Source of the DNA: Acanthornis magna
Lineage: Eukaryota > Chordata > Aves > Passeriformes > Acanthizidae
NCBI GenBank assembly: GCA_036785705.1
Contig: JAWUZG010000016.1
Span: forward strand, 1,488,001 to 1,552,000
Direction of reading: 5' to 3'
Length of the DNA stretch: 64,000 nt
Below, piece by piece: positions 12,736-24,899 of this stretch; position 1 is the stretch's first letter; each line of letters begins with the position of its first letter. A program made the position numbers and the translations under genes. The notes under the pieces were generated by a model, which was given only the letters and a program-made list of their open reading frames with translations, ran no database searches and had not been told where the DNA came from.

Positions 12736-15700
12736 CAATATTTTCATTGCTCCCAACAAATTGTGTGGCATTTTAGAAGAATTGTATCTGTCTGTCTTGG
12801 CTTTTGTTTGTCCTCTGTTGCTAAATAACATAATATTCCTGTGTTAAATTTTTTCCGTTTTCCTTTAAATGTCAACTTCACCATGTCCTGCTCATCAATC
12901 ACATGGTTATTACACTTTCTTTTTGGAGTTCCTTTGCTGTACGTGATGCTGCCTGACACAGGCAGCAAGGCACGAGGTCAGGTGCACCTTCAGGCTTAAA
13001 CCTGTGCTGTGTTGCAGTGGGGAAAAAACACAGCCAAAAAATCTGTTGAGATGGTCCATTTTTGTTCTTCTTTTTATAAAGACTGGTATCGTGCACTGAG
13101 AGAGGAACTGTGATTCAAACTATGTCAACAGCTGAATTCAGAATCTAACCTTGTACCACGAGACCAGGATGATGTAAAAATGATGCCTGCTGTGGGTGTG
13201 CCTGACTTTGCTGAAGACACTGAAGGAGCAGCTGAGAAAAAGTGTTAGATTAGCTCTTTGGTGGTTAATAGAAGAAATTCAAAAGACATTAAAAAAAAAA
13301 AATAGAGAGGAATTAGGATGAAAATAATAGAAAACACAGAGCCCAGTGGGACTTCTCTGCAGCTCTCTGCAAAACAGTGAGCATCACAGGGGCAGACTTG
13401 GGGAAAATGGAGAGAAGCAATGATAGCAAGAAGGCAAATTTTACTTTTTTCAGATCTAAAAACTATTTGAAATGAAGAGGGGAAAGGTTTTTAGGAAAGC
13501 AAACAGATCCAAAGACTGAGAAGATACGAGACAAGTCAGATAGCAAATCAGAATAAATGGGATTTTAATTAAAATAAATATGACATGAATCTAAAGAGGC
13601 CCTGGTGAGGTAGTCAGCCAAGGACAGACAGGCTCAGCGCTTGCCTGAGAGTGCTCAAAGACTGGGATAGTCACTGGAGTCAGTCCAGTTACAGCAAGGT
13701 AGAGTAATTTATAGGGAATGAGAGTCTTTGTGCTTTGCATTTCACTGTGCTGCTGCTCAGGAGGGATGGGAGCACAAGAAAAGGGGGCTGCAAAATCATT
13801 CAGAGAGCCCAGGAGCCTCCCAGCCTGAGCCCAGGTGACACAGAGCACACCCAGCACACATACCCCACGGTAACCACAGTCACCACCAGCAAGCACACCC
13901 AGATTAGATCCACCAGAGAGGAATGAGAGCGGAGAGAAAACGTCTGTGTCCAAAATCTGCTGTGGGATAACTCCCCCAGGGCTCCTAGAGGGATGCACAC
14001 CTGGGTGTCACCCCACCCTTCATTCACCAGTGCCAGTTTCTGCTTATTGCAGTGACCTGGCTGATGGCAGCTGCTGTGGGGCTGAAAAGTCAAAGCCCAC
14101 CCAGCCCCTGCTCTTGGCACCTGAGAAAGCTCCATCAAAATTAACAGCACATATTATGCTGGAAGAGCAGCTCTGTTGCTCTGCTCTCGCACACTCTCTG
14201 TAGCAGACAGAGAAAAAGAGCAGCTGGTGTTTTAAGGAGTGAATATGAAAAGGGATAAGCTTAAAAGTCTAACTTGAAATTTAATAACAAACAACAAAAA
14301 AGCCACCAAGAAGATTAAACAAAAGTTGAAAACAGGCTTAAAAATAAAGGAGCAAGCAAAGGAATCATTTACAAACCAAATGAAGAAGGGAATAGATAAG
14401 ATAAATTCTGAATATTAATGAGCAATCAGAAGAAGGGGAAAAAAAAAAAGAGAAGCTAAAATAGGTCTATTTACCACAGGCAAAATAAGGTACAATGTCT
14501 CAATCTCCCCAGTTAAATTATAGAATAAAAAGGAACCTTAATAAAATATCAATGTGTAAATCTCTCTCCAAACCACCCACATGCTGACTGCTGCTGCAGA
14601 TAAATAAATAAAATAACAGGTAGCAGGCAAAATGCCATTGCCACAAATGCAGTCAGGTTGATTGTTTTTCTGTGGACAGTAGAGAAGGTATTTTTAATAA
14701 AAACAAACCAGGAAAATTAGTGCAGCTGAGCTGACCAGCAGAACAATTTTCAAGAAAGTGAGATTACATTGTGCACGAGTCAGACCCCGAGGGGTTGCAT
14801 GTGTAGAAAAGATGCTAAATAGACTTGCAGAAGTGTTTTGATATTTCCCATCAGGAAGCTCTCTGTTTGCTGATGGCACTGAAGGGTGGTTGATGCATTC
14901 AGGGTCCAGCCTAAAAAGCCACACTTTCCTACATAATTATGGCAGGGAGACTCCTAAGAGAGAATGGTATGAAAAAAAAGAAATCCCCTTTCATCATTTT
15001 ATTTGGGTTAGGTTACATTATTTAAGGGTGTCCTGGGGACTTTTGGGGGTTCTGAGTAGTTCCTGCTGTAAACAATGTTTCTCTCTTTTGTTCCGGGGCT
15101 GGAGCAAACCTGGAGCTTCACATGTAAACTGCACATGAGGCATTCTGCAGTTCTGCTTGCTGTATCCTCAGGGCACCATATACACTAATAAGACAGAGCA
15201 AGAGAAGAACCTATGTGGAAAGGCTTTGATGTCTTGTGCCGAGACTCCACGTACAATCTGATATGTTAATCATGGCATTAGTCATTACGGAGTGAGGGAA
15301 AAAACATAATTTCTACTATAATGAATATATGACTTCCTGAAAGTGGTTGCACAACCCAGGCTTTTCTGCTGGCTCACTCGGTCCTGTCAGTGCCACGCTG
15401 CTGTGATTTGGCTCACTGGGCAGCCCACTTATTCCTCACTGTGGGAAATCAGGATTCTCCCTCCTCTGCCAGCAGAACAGCACTCTGGAAATAAAAAGAG
15501 TGTTGTCAAAGGCTGCTGGCATCCTAAGTTCAAAGATCCTCCTGGTGAAAAATAAAATCCACAGGATTTCTCATTGCCAGCATATTTCCATTGCCCTGCA
15601 ATCTAGCAGGGACCAGGGCAAAGCTTTGAACTTCAGCCTTCCTCTCCCGAGCACTGCTTCTGCAGCCTGAACTGAATCAGAGATGACACTGGCTCTGCTT

Positions 15701-17299
15701 TTTTTCTCCTGTTGCTTTCCAAAAATAATTCTCATGAAAGGTCACAGGTGAATGTCTAGGAAAAAATACTGCCCAGATCTGCAGTGAAATTTTCCCAGTT
15801 TCTGGGAGCCGAGGTCTGGCCCTGGTGAGTTCTGGTGTTCCCCCGGTTCTGGACAGCCATGAGACTTACTCGTGTTCAAGGGTATCCCTGTACTCCCACT
15901 GAGAAGTTCAGTCATTCTTTTTCCTCTGGAATCCTTTTAGCTAATGTCAGAAACAGGATAATAGGAACTCATGAAGATGCCATCCAGGGCCTGAAAGTTC
16001 ACATGTTCAGAAAACTTCTCCCTAAATATTGAGAGGCATTCTATATTAATTTCTTGTAGACTGAGCAATACAAGATAAGTAATACAGAGAATAATCCTGC
16101 AGAGGATAAGGGACCAATCACTGTATATTGCATAGTGAAAAAGAAATATTTTCATTCTTTTTATCATACTGAAATTGTCTTTTGAAGACTTGGCTCCAAT
16201 AAGACACGGCCTTCTTGCTCAAGGGTTTCAAATTAGCAGTCAGTTAAACTCTAAGAGCTGTTTCTCCTGGGAATAAACATTTGTTTTGTTTATCTCCAGC
16301 CAGCAGCCAATAGCACAATAATGATCCAATCCCCAGATCCCTTTGGCTGGAAACTGATACCTTAATCTCTGCATTGCAAGTCTTATCAGCCTTTTCTCCC
16401 ATGCAGTTTGAACATTTCCTTTATACCCTCCATGCCCCCTGCAATGAAAGACTGTCACAGATTCTGGTTATCTTTACCATGAGTTACCTTTCCCTGACCC
16501 CATTCACTTCTTTCTCACAAATATCACCTTTGAACCCTTTTCGTCTGGCCCCTGTGTGACTGTTACTGAATCCCAGTGTTACTGTTAATTTTGCTTAACT
16601 TTCCCTGTTGTTCATCATCCCCGTGGAATGGCATTATGTTTGATTCAATGATCAAGACAAACCAGTCCTGCTGTTACCCTGCTTTTACCCATCTGCAATC
16701 AACAGAAACGTGTAAAGCAAGCACAAAGTGGGCATTTCTTTTGAGTCTCGCAGCACACTGAACTTCTCCATGCTACCAACTCGATCCAATAGTATCTCAA
16801 TGAAAGAGAAAATTAATATTCCTGAGGGTGGCCTTCTGGCATCCCTAGGTGGTACCATTTCTTTAGATTAGTAGTCCAGACATAATTGGGTAAGGATATC
16901 CTGTATGTTCTAGTCACATTTAGGGAATTCTTAGCAGAACTTAATCAAAATTAAGCTTACTGTCAAAGTTTACTCATCACATGTATCAAAGCATAGAAGT
17001 AATATTGTGAAAGAGTGAAAGCTCAGGCACAGCCCAAGAAAAAACACAAAATCAAAAATTAATACATCTATTAGAAAATATCCTCCATTCTTCCCCATAT
17101 ACAGACCTAACTACTTATTTATCGTACTCATTTTATACAGCTTTAGCATTACCATTCTCTTGCAGAGACCATCCTTCTCTCATCTATCCTCCTGCACCCT
17201 CAGATGGTGCAGCTGTTTGATCTGGTAACATGATGCATAGGGGAAAAAAAACCATGGGACAAAATAATAACATAGTTTTGTCTTCCTCAAGATACTTCA
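12736..17299. other. Gene-free stretch with a G+C-richer block
   Basis: No gene is supported. The block at 13600-14200 is richer in G+C and gives overlapping frames on both strands (135 and 116 codons minus, 85 plus), consistent with chance. A runs lie at 13291-13302 and near 14440. The remainder is unique-looking AT-rich DNA without recognised repeats. Confidence 0.55.
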
Positions 17300-17500
17300 T
17301 CAGTTTGTTTTACAGACGCACCATTAATTTGACCATCTAATTAGAATTGGCTTGTTAGATAAACAAAGGTTAATGATTTTTGCCTCATATACTTCTACTT
17401 TACAATATATCCTTCTGTATCCATGCTCATTCAGAAGCTGTAATGCAAATATCACTGATTTGAACAAATAACAAGGATTTTCTTCTCTATTTAAGCTTTT
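17300..17500. promoter_or_regulatory. Candidate conserved noncoding element
   Basis: This stretch combines TAATT words, an ACAAAG SOX-like word (in GATAAACAAAGG) and an octamer-like ATGCAAAT near 17440 within 200 bases, with no simple repeat and no long frame. That mixture is typical of developmental enhancers. The call rests on motif texture only. Confidence 0.28.
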
Positions 17501-18880
17501 TTTTGTTTCTCAGTAGGTTTAGATTTTCCCAGTGTCTATATCTCAGTAATAAAATTACACACAGACAGTCAGACAGGAGATGTGGCCACATTTATCCCAC
17601 ACTATGCCATCCTCCCATTTATGTCACATGACTCCTAAAAACTGAAGCCTGTTGGAGCCTAATTTTGTCTAAAATAAAGCAGAATGAGAAGAGGGGTCTA
17701 ATGGAAGCATAAAGCTTCACAGAGACCATAAATGAGTCACACAGCAGACAGTGACATTGCCCAGGAATGCAGATAACTGCATGATAAAAGGTTGCAGTGC
17801 ATTCCTCATTGTTTTACCCCAAAAGGAAATGTACTCAGAAATGAGAGTCAAGAGCACAGAAACCAGAAATCTGGTGCAAAACGAATGCCAGATTTCCTTA
17901 AAATGCAAACCAAGCCTCGGTGTACCTGATCAGGTAAATGCCATTTCTAGTTACAAGTTTACCATTTTTATGGTAGTCAGAAGATCATTAAGGTTAGGAC
18001 TTTCAGACCAGACATTTTCTGCTGTTGGAAGAGAAAAAAAAAAGTGCAAGGGAAGATCATGATGAGCTTTTTTTTTAGTGAGGTAAAGTACATCTACCAC
18101 ATTCTCTTTAAGTCTAATTGGTTGCACCTCCTCAGTTCACCTGAGGAGAAAGAAGCAGCTCTATTGGAATATATTGACTTTACCAATGCTATTTGGCACT
18201 TTAAAAATTATTTATTTATGCCTTTTGGAGAGAAAAAATATCAAAGTGTGCTGCTAGAAGCCTTTTTGGTCCAAAAACCTTTGTAAAATATAGGAAAATC
18301 AGGAACAGTTTGATAATTTTAGCATTTCCAGCTCTCCTTTTCTTTTCCTCCTTGCTCCTTTATTTGCAGCACAGCTATTGCTGGTTTGAGCCCAAGAGCC
18401 CAGCAAAGCCCCCTGCCTGGAAATCAGCACTGAATAAAAGTGAACCTAGCTGTCCGTTTCAACAGCCCAGCCTGAGCAAATTGCAAAGAATACAGAGCAA
18501 CCCAGCTAATGGAAAATAAATCAGTCTTTTAAAGTCCTTTCTGTTTTAGCAACTGTTGCCCACCAGTGACATGGATGAGGGCATTCTTATTAAGAGCACT
18601 ATGTCCTTGCAGCAGTTTGCCAGATTCTGAGGTGATTCTGGGCTGGCTGCTTTGCCACACTCAGTGGCTTTCTGCCATCCACACCTGTGGAACTACTGCC
18701 TGCTGGTGGAAAATGCCACCAGCTTCAAGCAGGGAGCAATCCAAACTGGCTCACACACTGGAGAAGAGGCTGTAATGAAGACTTTCCTTGTATTTGTATT
18801 TTAGCCAGCTCAAGATGCCTGGCCTCAGTGGACTTGCTCAGTGCTGTAATGGGATTAAGCTCTATTTGCACTGCACACAC
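17501..18880. other. Gene-free stretch
   Basis: No gene is supported. The 103-codon frame at 17751-18062 lacks any recognisable domain. A small perfect hairpin (8-base arms, 5-base loop) lies at 18128-18148. G+C rises from about 18560 onward. Confidence 0.5.
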
Positions 18881-19640
18881 AGTGGGCCTGTGGATATCTG
18901 AGGTAGCTCCAAATGAGCTGCCCAAGGGTCAGGCTGAGAGGAAGGGGAAAGCAGCCTCTGATGGATGGCCAGCAGCTCAGGCTGGCAGCCCCAGCTCTGC
19001 CCCACGCTGTGGGGATGCTCGGGGACCCCTCCCCACAGAGAGATGGCTTGTCATTGGCATCATCTGTCTGGGAGAGGATGGCAAAACAGGGCTGGCCTGG
19101 AGCCAGACAGCGGGTCAGTGCAAAAGCCAAACAGCAGATTTCCTGCCTTATCCACATGCCTTTCCTCTCGTGGACCACATAGAGCCCCACCGCTGGAGGC
19201 ATTTTCACTGAAGTTCTCTGCACCATCCAAATAAACCCAGCTTGCCACATGTTCAGTGGGGGTGTGGGCAGGGAGAGACGCGGGAGGGAAGCAGTGGGTG
19301 GTGGAGGAAATGGAAAAACAAGGCAATGCCAGGAGGATTTGAGGGCATAAACGCCACAGGAGAGGCAGGGCCCGGCAGGCAGAGTGCGAGGTGTGGTGGG
19401 TCCCTGCGGAGTCGCAGGAGCCACGCTGCTTTGCTCGACACACTCATCCCATGGCGAGCAGCACTCGCTGGGACAATGCAGCTTGGACCAGGAGGATGCT
19501 GCCGTGGCAGAGGAACAAGGAAATGTGGGCTGGGTGCTCTCTCCCAACTCTCTCTCCCTGCTGCTCTCCCATGGAGTACTGCACTGATCTAAGACCTGCA
19601 TGTGTCTCACTTCACAGTGACTGAGAAATTAAAATGTGGT
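18881..19640. other. G+C-rich block with overlapping chance frames
   Basis: This block has few stop codons because of its composition. It yields the longest frame in the window (251 codons, minus strand) and also 127-codon minus and 116-, 89- and 174-codon plus-strand frames over the same bases. The predicted peptides are rich in P, S, C and W and show no domain or regular pattern. CpG is present but not dense enough to call a CpG island by eye. It ends just before the LTR fragment. Confidence 0.5.
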
Positions 19641-19677
19641 CTACAACGTGCATTGCAAAAGGCTCACATAGGAATAT

Positions 19678-19911
19678 TGTGCGGGGTTTCGCTGGGGTAG
19701 AGTTAATTTCCTTTCCAGTGGCTGGTGTAGGGCTGTGTTTTGTATTTGTGCTGAACACAGTGATGACAATAGAAATGTTTTTGTTATTGCTGAGCAGAGC
19801 TTACACAGAGCCAGGGCCTTTTCTGCTTTCTGTATTGCCACACTGGTGAGGAGATGGGGCTGCAAGGGAGGCTGGGAGGAGACACAGCCAGGACAGGTGA
19901 CCCAAATTGAG
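19678..19911 (+). mobile_element. Avian ERVL-class LTR, 5' portion only
   Basis: About 235 bases match, in order, the 5' half of an LTR family that is abundant in neoavian birds and best known from passerines: a TGT start, a GGTAGAGTTAATTTCCTTTC block, TAGGGCTGTGTTTTG, TTTTTGTTATTGCTGAGCAG, TTACACAGAGCCAGGGCCTT and GAGACACAGCCAGGACAG. In the intact LTR these lie in U3, upstream of the TATA box and poly(A) signal. The copy stops after the ACCCAAATTGA block, so the promoter core, R, U5 and the 3' boundary are missing. No internal retroviral sequence or coding remnant follows. It is a dead, truncated solo-type remnant. Class assignment comes from recalled family features; the subfamily cannot be named without a library search. 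Confidence 0.8.
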
Positions 19912-21130
19912 CTCGTTTGAGTCTGCGCCTGCATTGCAAGGACAGCAGAAAGGTCTCGTGCTGCCGACAGGACCTGTCCTGTTCCTGCAATGCTCTGTCT
20001 GTAGAATGAAACCTGCCTGAGAGACGATTTATCAGCAAGAGTTTTACATTCATTGCTTGGGCACTTGAGCAAATGACAAGCCATGCCTCTGCCTCCTTGA
20101 ACGAGACGGACACAGGAGGTCAGATTGTAACTGGAATGCCTGGACCACATTCCTTCCCCATTTCTGAGACAGTGCAGCTGCTCTGACTGCCCTGCCTTGA
20201 CACTGGCTATATCTTGCAATTCTATCCCTGTTCTGTGTTTCTGCTCCTGGCATTTGCTGTTGTTTTTTAAATTTTTTTTCTGTCAGAACTTACAAACAAA
20301 AGTTATCTGTCCATCACTCTGCAGAATCTAACTTTAAACGTGAGTTTCTAGAGGATCTTCCCCAAATGTGCAGTCTTCCCTTATTGACACAGCCCCCACT
20401 GACTCAGTCAAGCAATTTAGCTATAAATTACAGATTTCTGCAGGCTTCCAACACTGCATCTGCTGGATCAATGTCCTGTGGGAGAAGAATGTCAATAACT
20501 AGCATTAAGGTTTGATTTGTAAACACAGCTTTAAAGATAGCTGAAAAATGGACTTTGGCTGGAATTCCTAAATCTTTTCACCATAACTTCTCCCACAAGC
20601 TCAGACTTTAATTCTGGCACTGAACATTTTGGGGGAAGACTGCTCCTTTCTGAAAATGTGGTACTCTTGCCTTCTTGTTTAAGTGTGACTTTCCCTACAT
20701 TTCATATGCCACAATATAATCCCTCTCCTTGGGAGAAAGGAGGCAATAAAGTTGGACAGCAGCAGATTTCATTTGGATGGGAACTTGAGCCTGAGGTGGC
20801 TATTTGATCTGGACATTTTCCTCCACAGTCCTCCTTTCCTGTTGGACAACATGGTTTGTGATATACCCAAGTCTTTTCTCCTGGGGAAGAAAAGTGATGC
20901 ATTATGGATTGCATATTCTAATTAAGAAGCATAGCTCAGAGACACAAGTGGATCACCAAATAACTGATCAATTTAATTGTGTAAGACAGTAATAATTTCC
21001 AAGTAACCAAATTATTTGGGGCTTTGGATACTTAGCTGTTCAAGAACATTTCAAAAATTTTCATGGCAATTAGAAGACTTCTCATATTATTACAAGGAAA
21101 TATAAGCTTAATTTCCATTAGAGTTCTAGA
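19912..21130. other. Gene-free stretch after the LTR fragment
   Basis: The minus-strand 192-codon frame at 19641-20219 crosses the LTR fragment and is therefore not a gene. No further retroviral or repeat sequence is recognised after 19911. The remainder is unique-looking. Confidence 0.5.
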
Positions 21131-21173
21131 CAAAGAAAAAGAAAAGAAAGGAAAAGAAAAGAAAGGGGAAAAA
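21131..21173. repeat. A/G purine simple repeat
   Basis: Degenerate GAAAA/GAAAG units in a continuous purine run, about 55 bases upstream of the hairpin at 21226. Confidence 0.85.
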
Positions 21174-21225
21174 TGCTGGCAACCTTAATAGTTTCCCCAG
21201 ATGGTAAATCAAGAAATATCTAACT

Positions 21226-21274
21226 AATGCTTTCAATTTACCTGTAACTTCTGTACAGGTAAATTGGAAGCATT
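21226..21274 (+). other. Near-perfect 21-bp hairpin with 7-base loop
   Basis: The left arm 21226-21246 and right arm 21254-21274 are reverse complements at 20 of 21 positions. The single exception (T at 21233 opposite G at 21267) is a G-U wobble if the plus strand is transcribed, so the plus-strand RNA stem is fully paired; the minus-strand RNA would have an A-C mismatch instead. The loop is 7 bases (21247-21253). The stem is shorter than a typical animal pre-miRNA, which has about 30 bp. It could be a structured RNA, a recent local inverted duplication, or a remnant of a palindromic element. The structure is directly visible; function is unknown. Confidence 0.6.
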
Positions 21275-24200
21275 TTGTGGAGAGACTATTGAAATGCTAA
21301 TGTTAGGGATACAATAAAACTGTTGCCTTCCTCAAAACAGAATCTGGCATGAGCAGTGGATGAAAGGGATTATATACTATAGTTACACATACAGCCTGTA
21401 TCACAGATATTTGCCTCCAGTATAGAAATGAATTCATACATTGAAATATAGTAATACTGGTCTGAAATGGAATCAGCTCATTCCTCCTGAAGGAGTAAGC
21501 AAAAACATCTTTTTTCTTTATAGAAGGAAAAATGAAACAGAATTAGCCACAGACCATATTCCATTTCTGCTCTGGGATGGTGCTGGGTCAGATTGGGGCC
21601 CTCTGGTGCATTTATTTATTCCTTTACACCCTGGCCCAGGGCAAAGTGCTGATAGTGTGTCAGACACACCGCACTGAGCAAAGTGTAATGGCTGTAGATT
21701 TTATGGGTGGCAAGTGAATTGAAGGCAGGGTGAAAGTAAATTGGCTGAGAGCACAGAAAAACAAATCTTTGCAAGAGTTAGTACAGGATTTGATTTTAAT
21801 CAATTAAAAGTTAGATATGACTGAAATCATTTGTGTTTTTAATAAGGACAATAATTTTGGATTAAAACAAGCACTCTAACAATTTGACTCAATAGAAATT
21901 ATCTTTGTTCATGTTTCTTTAGGGCAGCTACAACTGGAGACTTTGAGTATTGAGCTGACAGACAAAAACCTCTGAGTGAAATTTATTAGGATAAGCTGTA
22001 AACAGAAGCAAGACAGACTAATTTTTTTCATTTCTCAAGTAGAGAAACACCAAACTGTGGTCATCTGGCAGAGTGAATGGAAAGTAGTGGAAATGGAAAG
22101 CCCATTTGAGTTGTCATTGAATAACTCATTATCTATATCACCGGAAAATAAACTTGGTGTTCGGGGGCTGCTTTGTTTTTTCAATATATGCTTAAAACTG
22201 ACAACATCCCCTGAAAGACCAAAAGTACCATTGTGTTCAATCCCAGGTGCACTTCAGCCTCTGGGACTCTGCAAAACACAGATGTGCTTCACTGAAGCGA
22301 AGTCGATGTGACTTAAGTGCTTTGCTGAACTGGAGCCATAACTGGACCTGAGTCAGAGACTCATCAGCCTCACATCCTGAAGCACTTCCACAGCTCATAG
22401 AAACCCCTTTCCCAGGGTAACTCTACCTGTCCTGGCAGGGAGGTGTGTGAGTCCTGCAGGGACCTCGAATAAATGTGTTTCCAGGGAGGGTCTGTCTCCC
22501 CATTTGCACTGATCATGCATGAAGCTGCTTTAAAACATCACTCAAATGCTCTTGTTTCTTTGTGATCTTTATAACTTGTGAATAAATTATTTGTTTTATG
22601 GAGCTGTAGCATATGGCAGCAAAGAATCACTCTGTTATGAGGAACTCCCAGGTGACAGAAAGAAAATGAATAACTAATTTCTTGTTGCTATGAATGTGTG
22701 AGTACGCTCTGATATCGGGTCCTAGGTCTCATATGAGTGCATTTATCTCCAAAGGCAAGAGTGGGGGAAAGAGCTGTCAGACCTGGCATAAAATATGCCA
22801 GGCAAAGGACTGGCTGAGTGTGATCACCCGAGGGGTCATTTCTATTGTTCTTCTATGCAACAAGAGGGACCAGATTATTTCAATTATAAAAATGGAAATT
22901 TAATAAATCACGTAAGCAACTGACTATCCATCTCCAGATTATTTTATCCTATTGTGTTACAAATAGAAGGCACCAACTATAAAGTTCACAACCAGCGGTG
23001 GACAGCAGTTTGTAAGGTAATTTTAGTTTTGCTCTCTGTAGAGGCAAAATCAAATGCCTTCAAATGCATAAAGTCTGAAATTTCATACAAGTTGAAATCT
23101 GCCTTTTATTTGGACTAATCTTTTACTAGATCTGAACAAAAGGTTCTTGTCTTTCCAATATACTCACCAAGGATCCATTGTGAGTATAAACCAATTTTAC
23201 ATATAACCATTAAGTAATGGAACAGATTTCATTAGCAGCACCTTACCAGTGTTTTGGTGTCAGGTTGTTCCTAAGCTGCAGATGCAGGTTCTGGGTAGAT
23301 ACTAGTCATAAAAGATAGTGGAAAATGTTCCTGAGGATATATTACTTATAATGGGTTTTTTTTTAAAAAAGAGTTATTGATATATGTGAGTACTTAGTGT
23401 TTATTTAGTGCCAAAAATATGGCACATCAGTATCAAAGAGTTCCCTGACCCCAAACAATTGCAATCTGACAGAGAGGCACAGGGGAGTCATGGTATTCCA
23501 GAAAATCCAACAGAAGTCCTGTATTAATAGGTTTGATTTTTGGTTTATACTCCCTGCTTGTAAGCCTTGCAGTGCTGCCCCAAGAGTGTCATGAAGAACA
23601 GATCATGGTGACTGTCTTTATAATGCCAAAAGCCTCATAAAGTGCTGCCATGTGATGGAAAAACTCTGTATGAGGAATTGCTTTCCTTCATTAATACTTT
23701 AATACATGGAACATGAGTATGAAAATAGATCTTGTATTCAAGAGCTACTCATTCCCTCACCTCTGATGCTTTCCCCAGACACCTGGAGATGATAACTCCA
23801 GACTTTTGGGTGATTAGACTGTCAGGGGATAAAAGCCCAGGGCTTCCTTTGTTTGGGGTCCCTCCTCAGAGTCACCCAGCTCCAGTTGTTGTTCTGTTGT
23901 GGCTAAATTATTTTAAGGATCCAGACATCTGAGGCTGAGGCTCACCTCAGGAGCCACCTGCTGTGACTTTGGGGGCTTTGGTCCTAGTTCAGGTGACCTG
24001 AGGTGTCTTTCAGACTTTCTAAACCTAACTTCCAGCTGAAGCTTGGTCTGACATAGGATACAAAAATACCAGGTTTTGGATAGGAAGTTTTTCTAGAGCT
24101 TGGCACAAAATTCAGATTTATACATGGAAGGTCATTTTTCATGAAGCTGCTCTTGGTTCTTTGTAATTTAAATTGCCATACTCAGGGGCTCTTAGCAGTG

Positions 24201-24830
24201 AAAAATGATTAACTGTCAGAGTGACAATGGTAAAAGTGTTGTAACCACAATGGGGCAAGAACATGCTATCCTCAACATCTGCTTCAGTCTCTTCAGACAT
24301 AAAATAAGGCTCATGTGCCTGAAAGAGCATTTGTTGGTTTGTTTGTTTATTTTTCTCCAGCAGGCTAATACCTGTGCTTACAACCCTTGCCCTGGCTATT
24401 TGACATTCTCACCACAGTGTGCAGAGACAGAATGAGCTCCCTGAATTCACTATTAGGCAGACAATTTAATGGTCTCAAAGGTTGGACCTGTGCTCTCATG
24501 ACCAACTTCACTACAGTTTCTGCATTTCAGTGGTTTCCCAGCTCTTTCTGCTGTCTTTCCCTCTGCCTTAACCATATAAACCTCTGACCCCAGAGATCAT
24601 AAGCACATTGCAAAGGTCTCCAGTGCTCAGACCTGATTGCTGCTGTCACAAACGTTCGGGACAAGCCTCAGGTTCTTGCTATCCAATAAACAGATCAGAA
24701 GAGAATAGCTTCAAAGGAGATTTTAGTCAAACTACAAATTGACAGGTGATTTTTCCGTGGTCTCAGTACCATGTATTCCTCTCTAAAAATTAATTTTAAA
24801 ATTGCATTAATGGTGGTCTGGGTTCAAGAA
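21275..24830. other. Gene-free stretch
   Basis: No gene is supported; the longest frame (111 codons at 21976-22311) has no recognisable domain. A T10-A7-type run lies near 23357-23371. The segments 22555-22640 and 23640-23720 are AT-rich and unique-looking. Confidence 0.5.
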
Positions 24831-24899
24831 GGGACAGGGCAAATACACAAAGAGGAACAGGACAAATCCACAAAAAGGGACAGGACAAATCCATGGGAA
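24831..24899. repeat. Three-copy 23-bp minisatellite
   Basis: Three consecutive units of exactly 23 bases begin at 24831, 24854 and 24877. Each follows the pattern GGGACAGGACAAATCCACAA with a few substitutions, and the third diverges in its last bases. The unit is not a multiple of three, so it does not encode a peptide repeat even though an open frame passes through it. Confidence 0.85.

Noticed and set aside
18128..18148. 8-bp perfect hairpin
   Set aside because: Stems this short are expected by chance many times in 64 kb.
18855..19610. 251-codon open frame on the minus strand, the longest in the window
   Set aside because: It lies in a G+C-rich block with long overlapping frames on the other strand, its peptide is rich in P, S, C and W with no domain, and there is no splice or promoter context.
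19641..20219. 192-codon minus-strand frame
   Set aside because: It reads antisense through the LTR fragment, so it is a by-product of the repeat and neighbouring composition.
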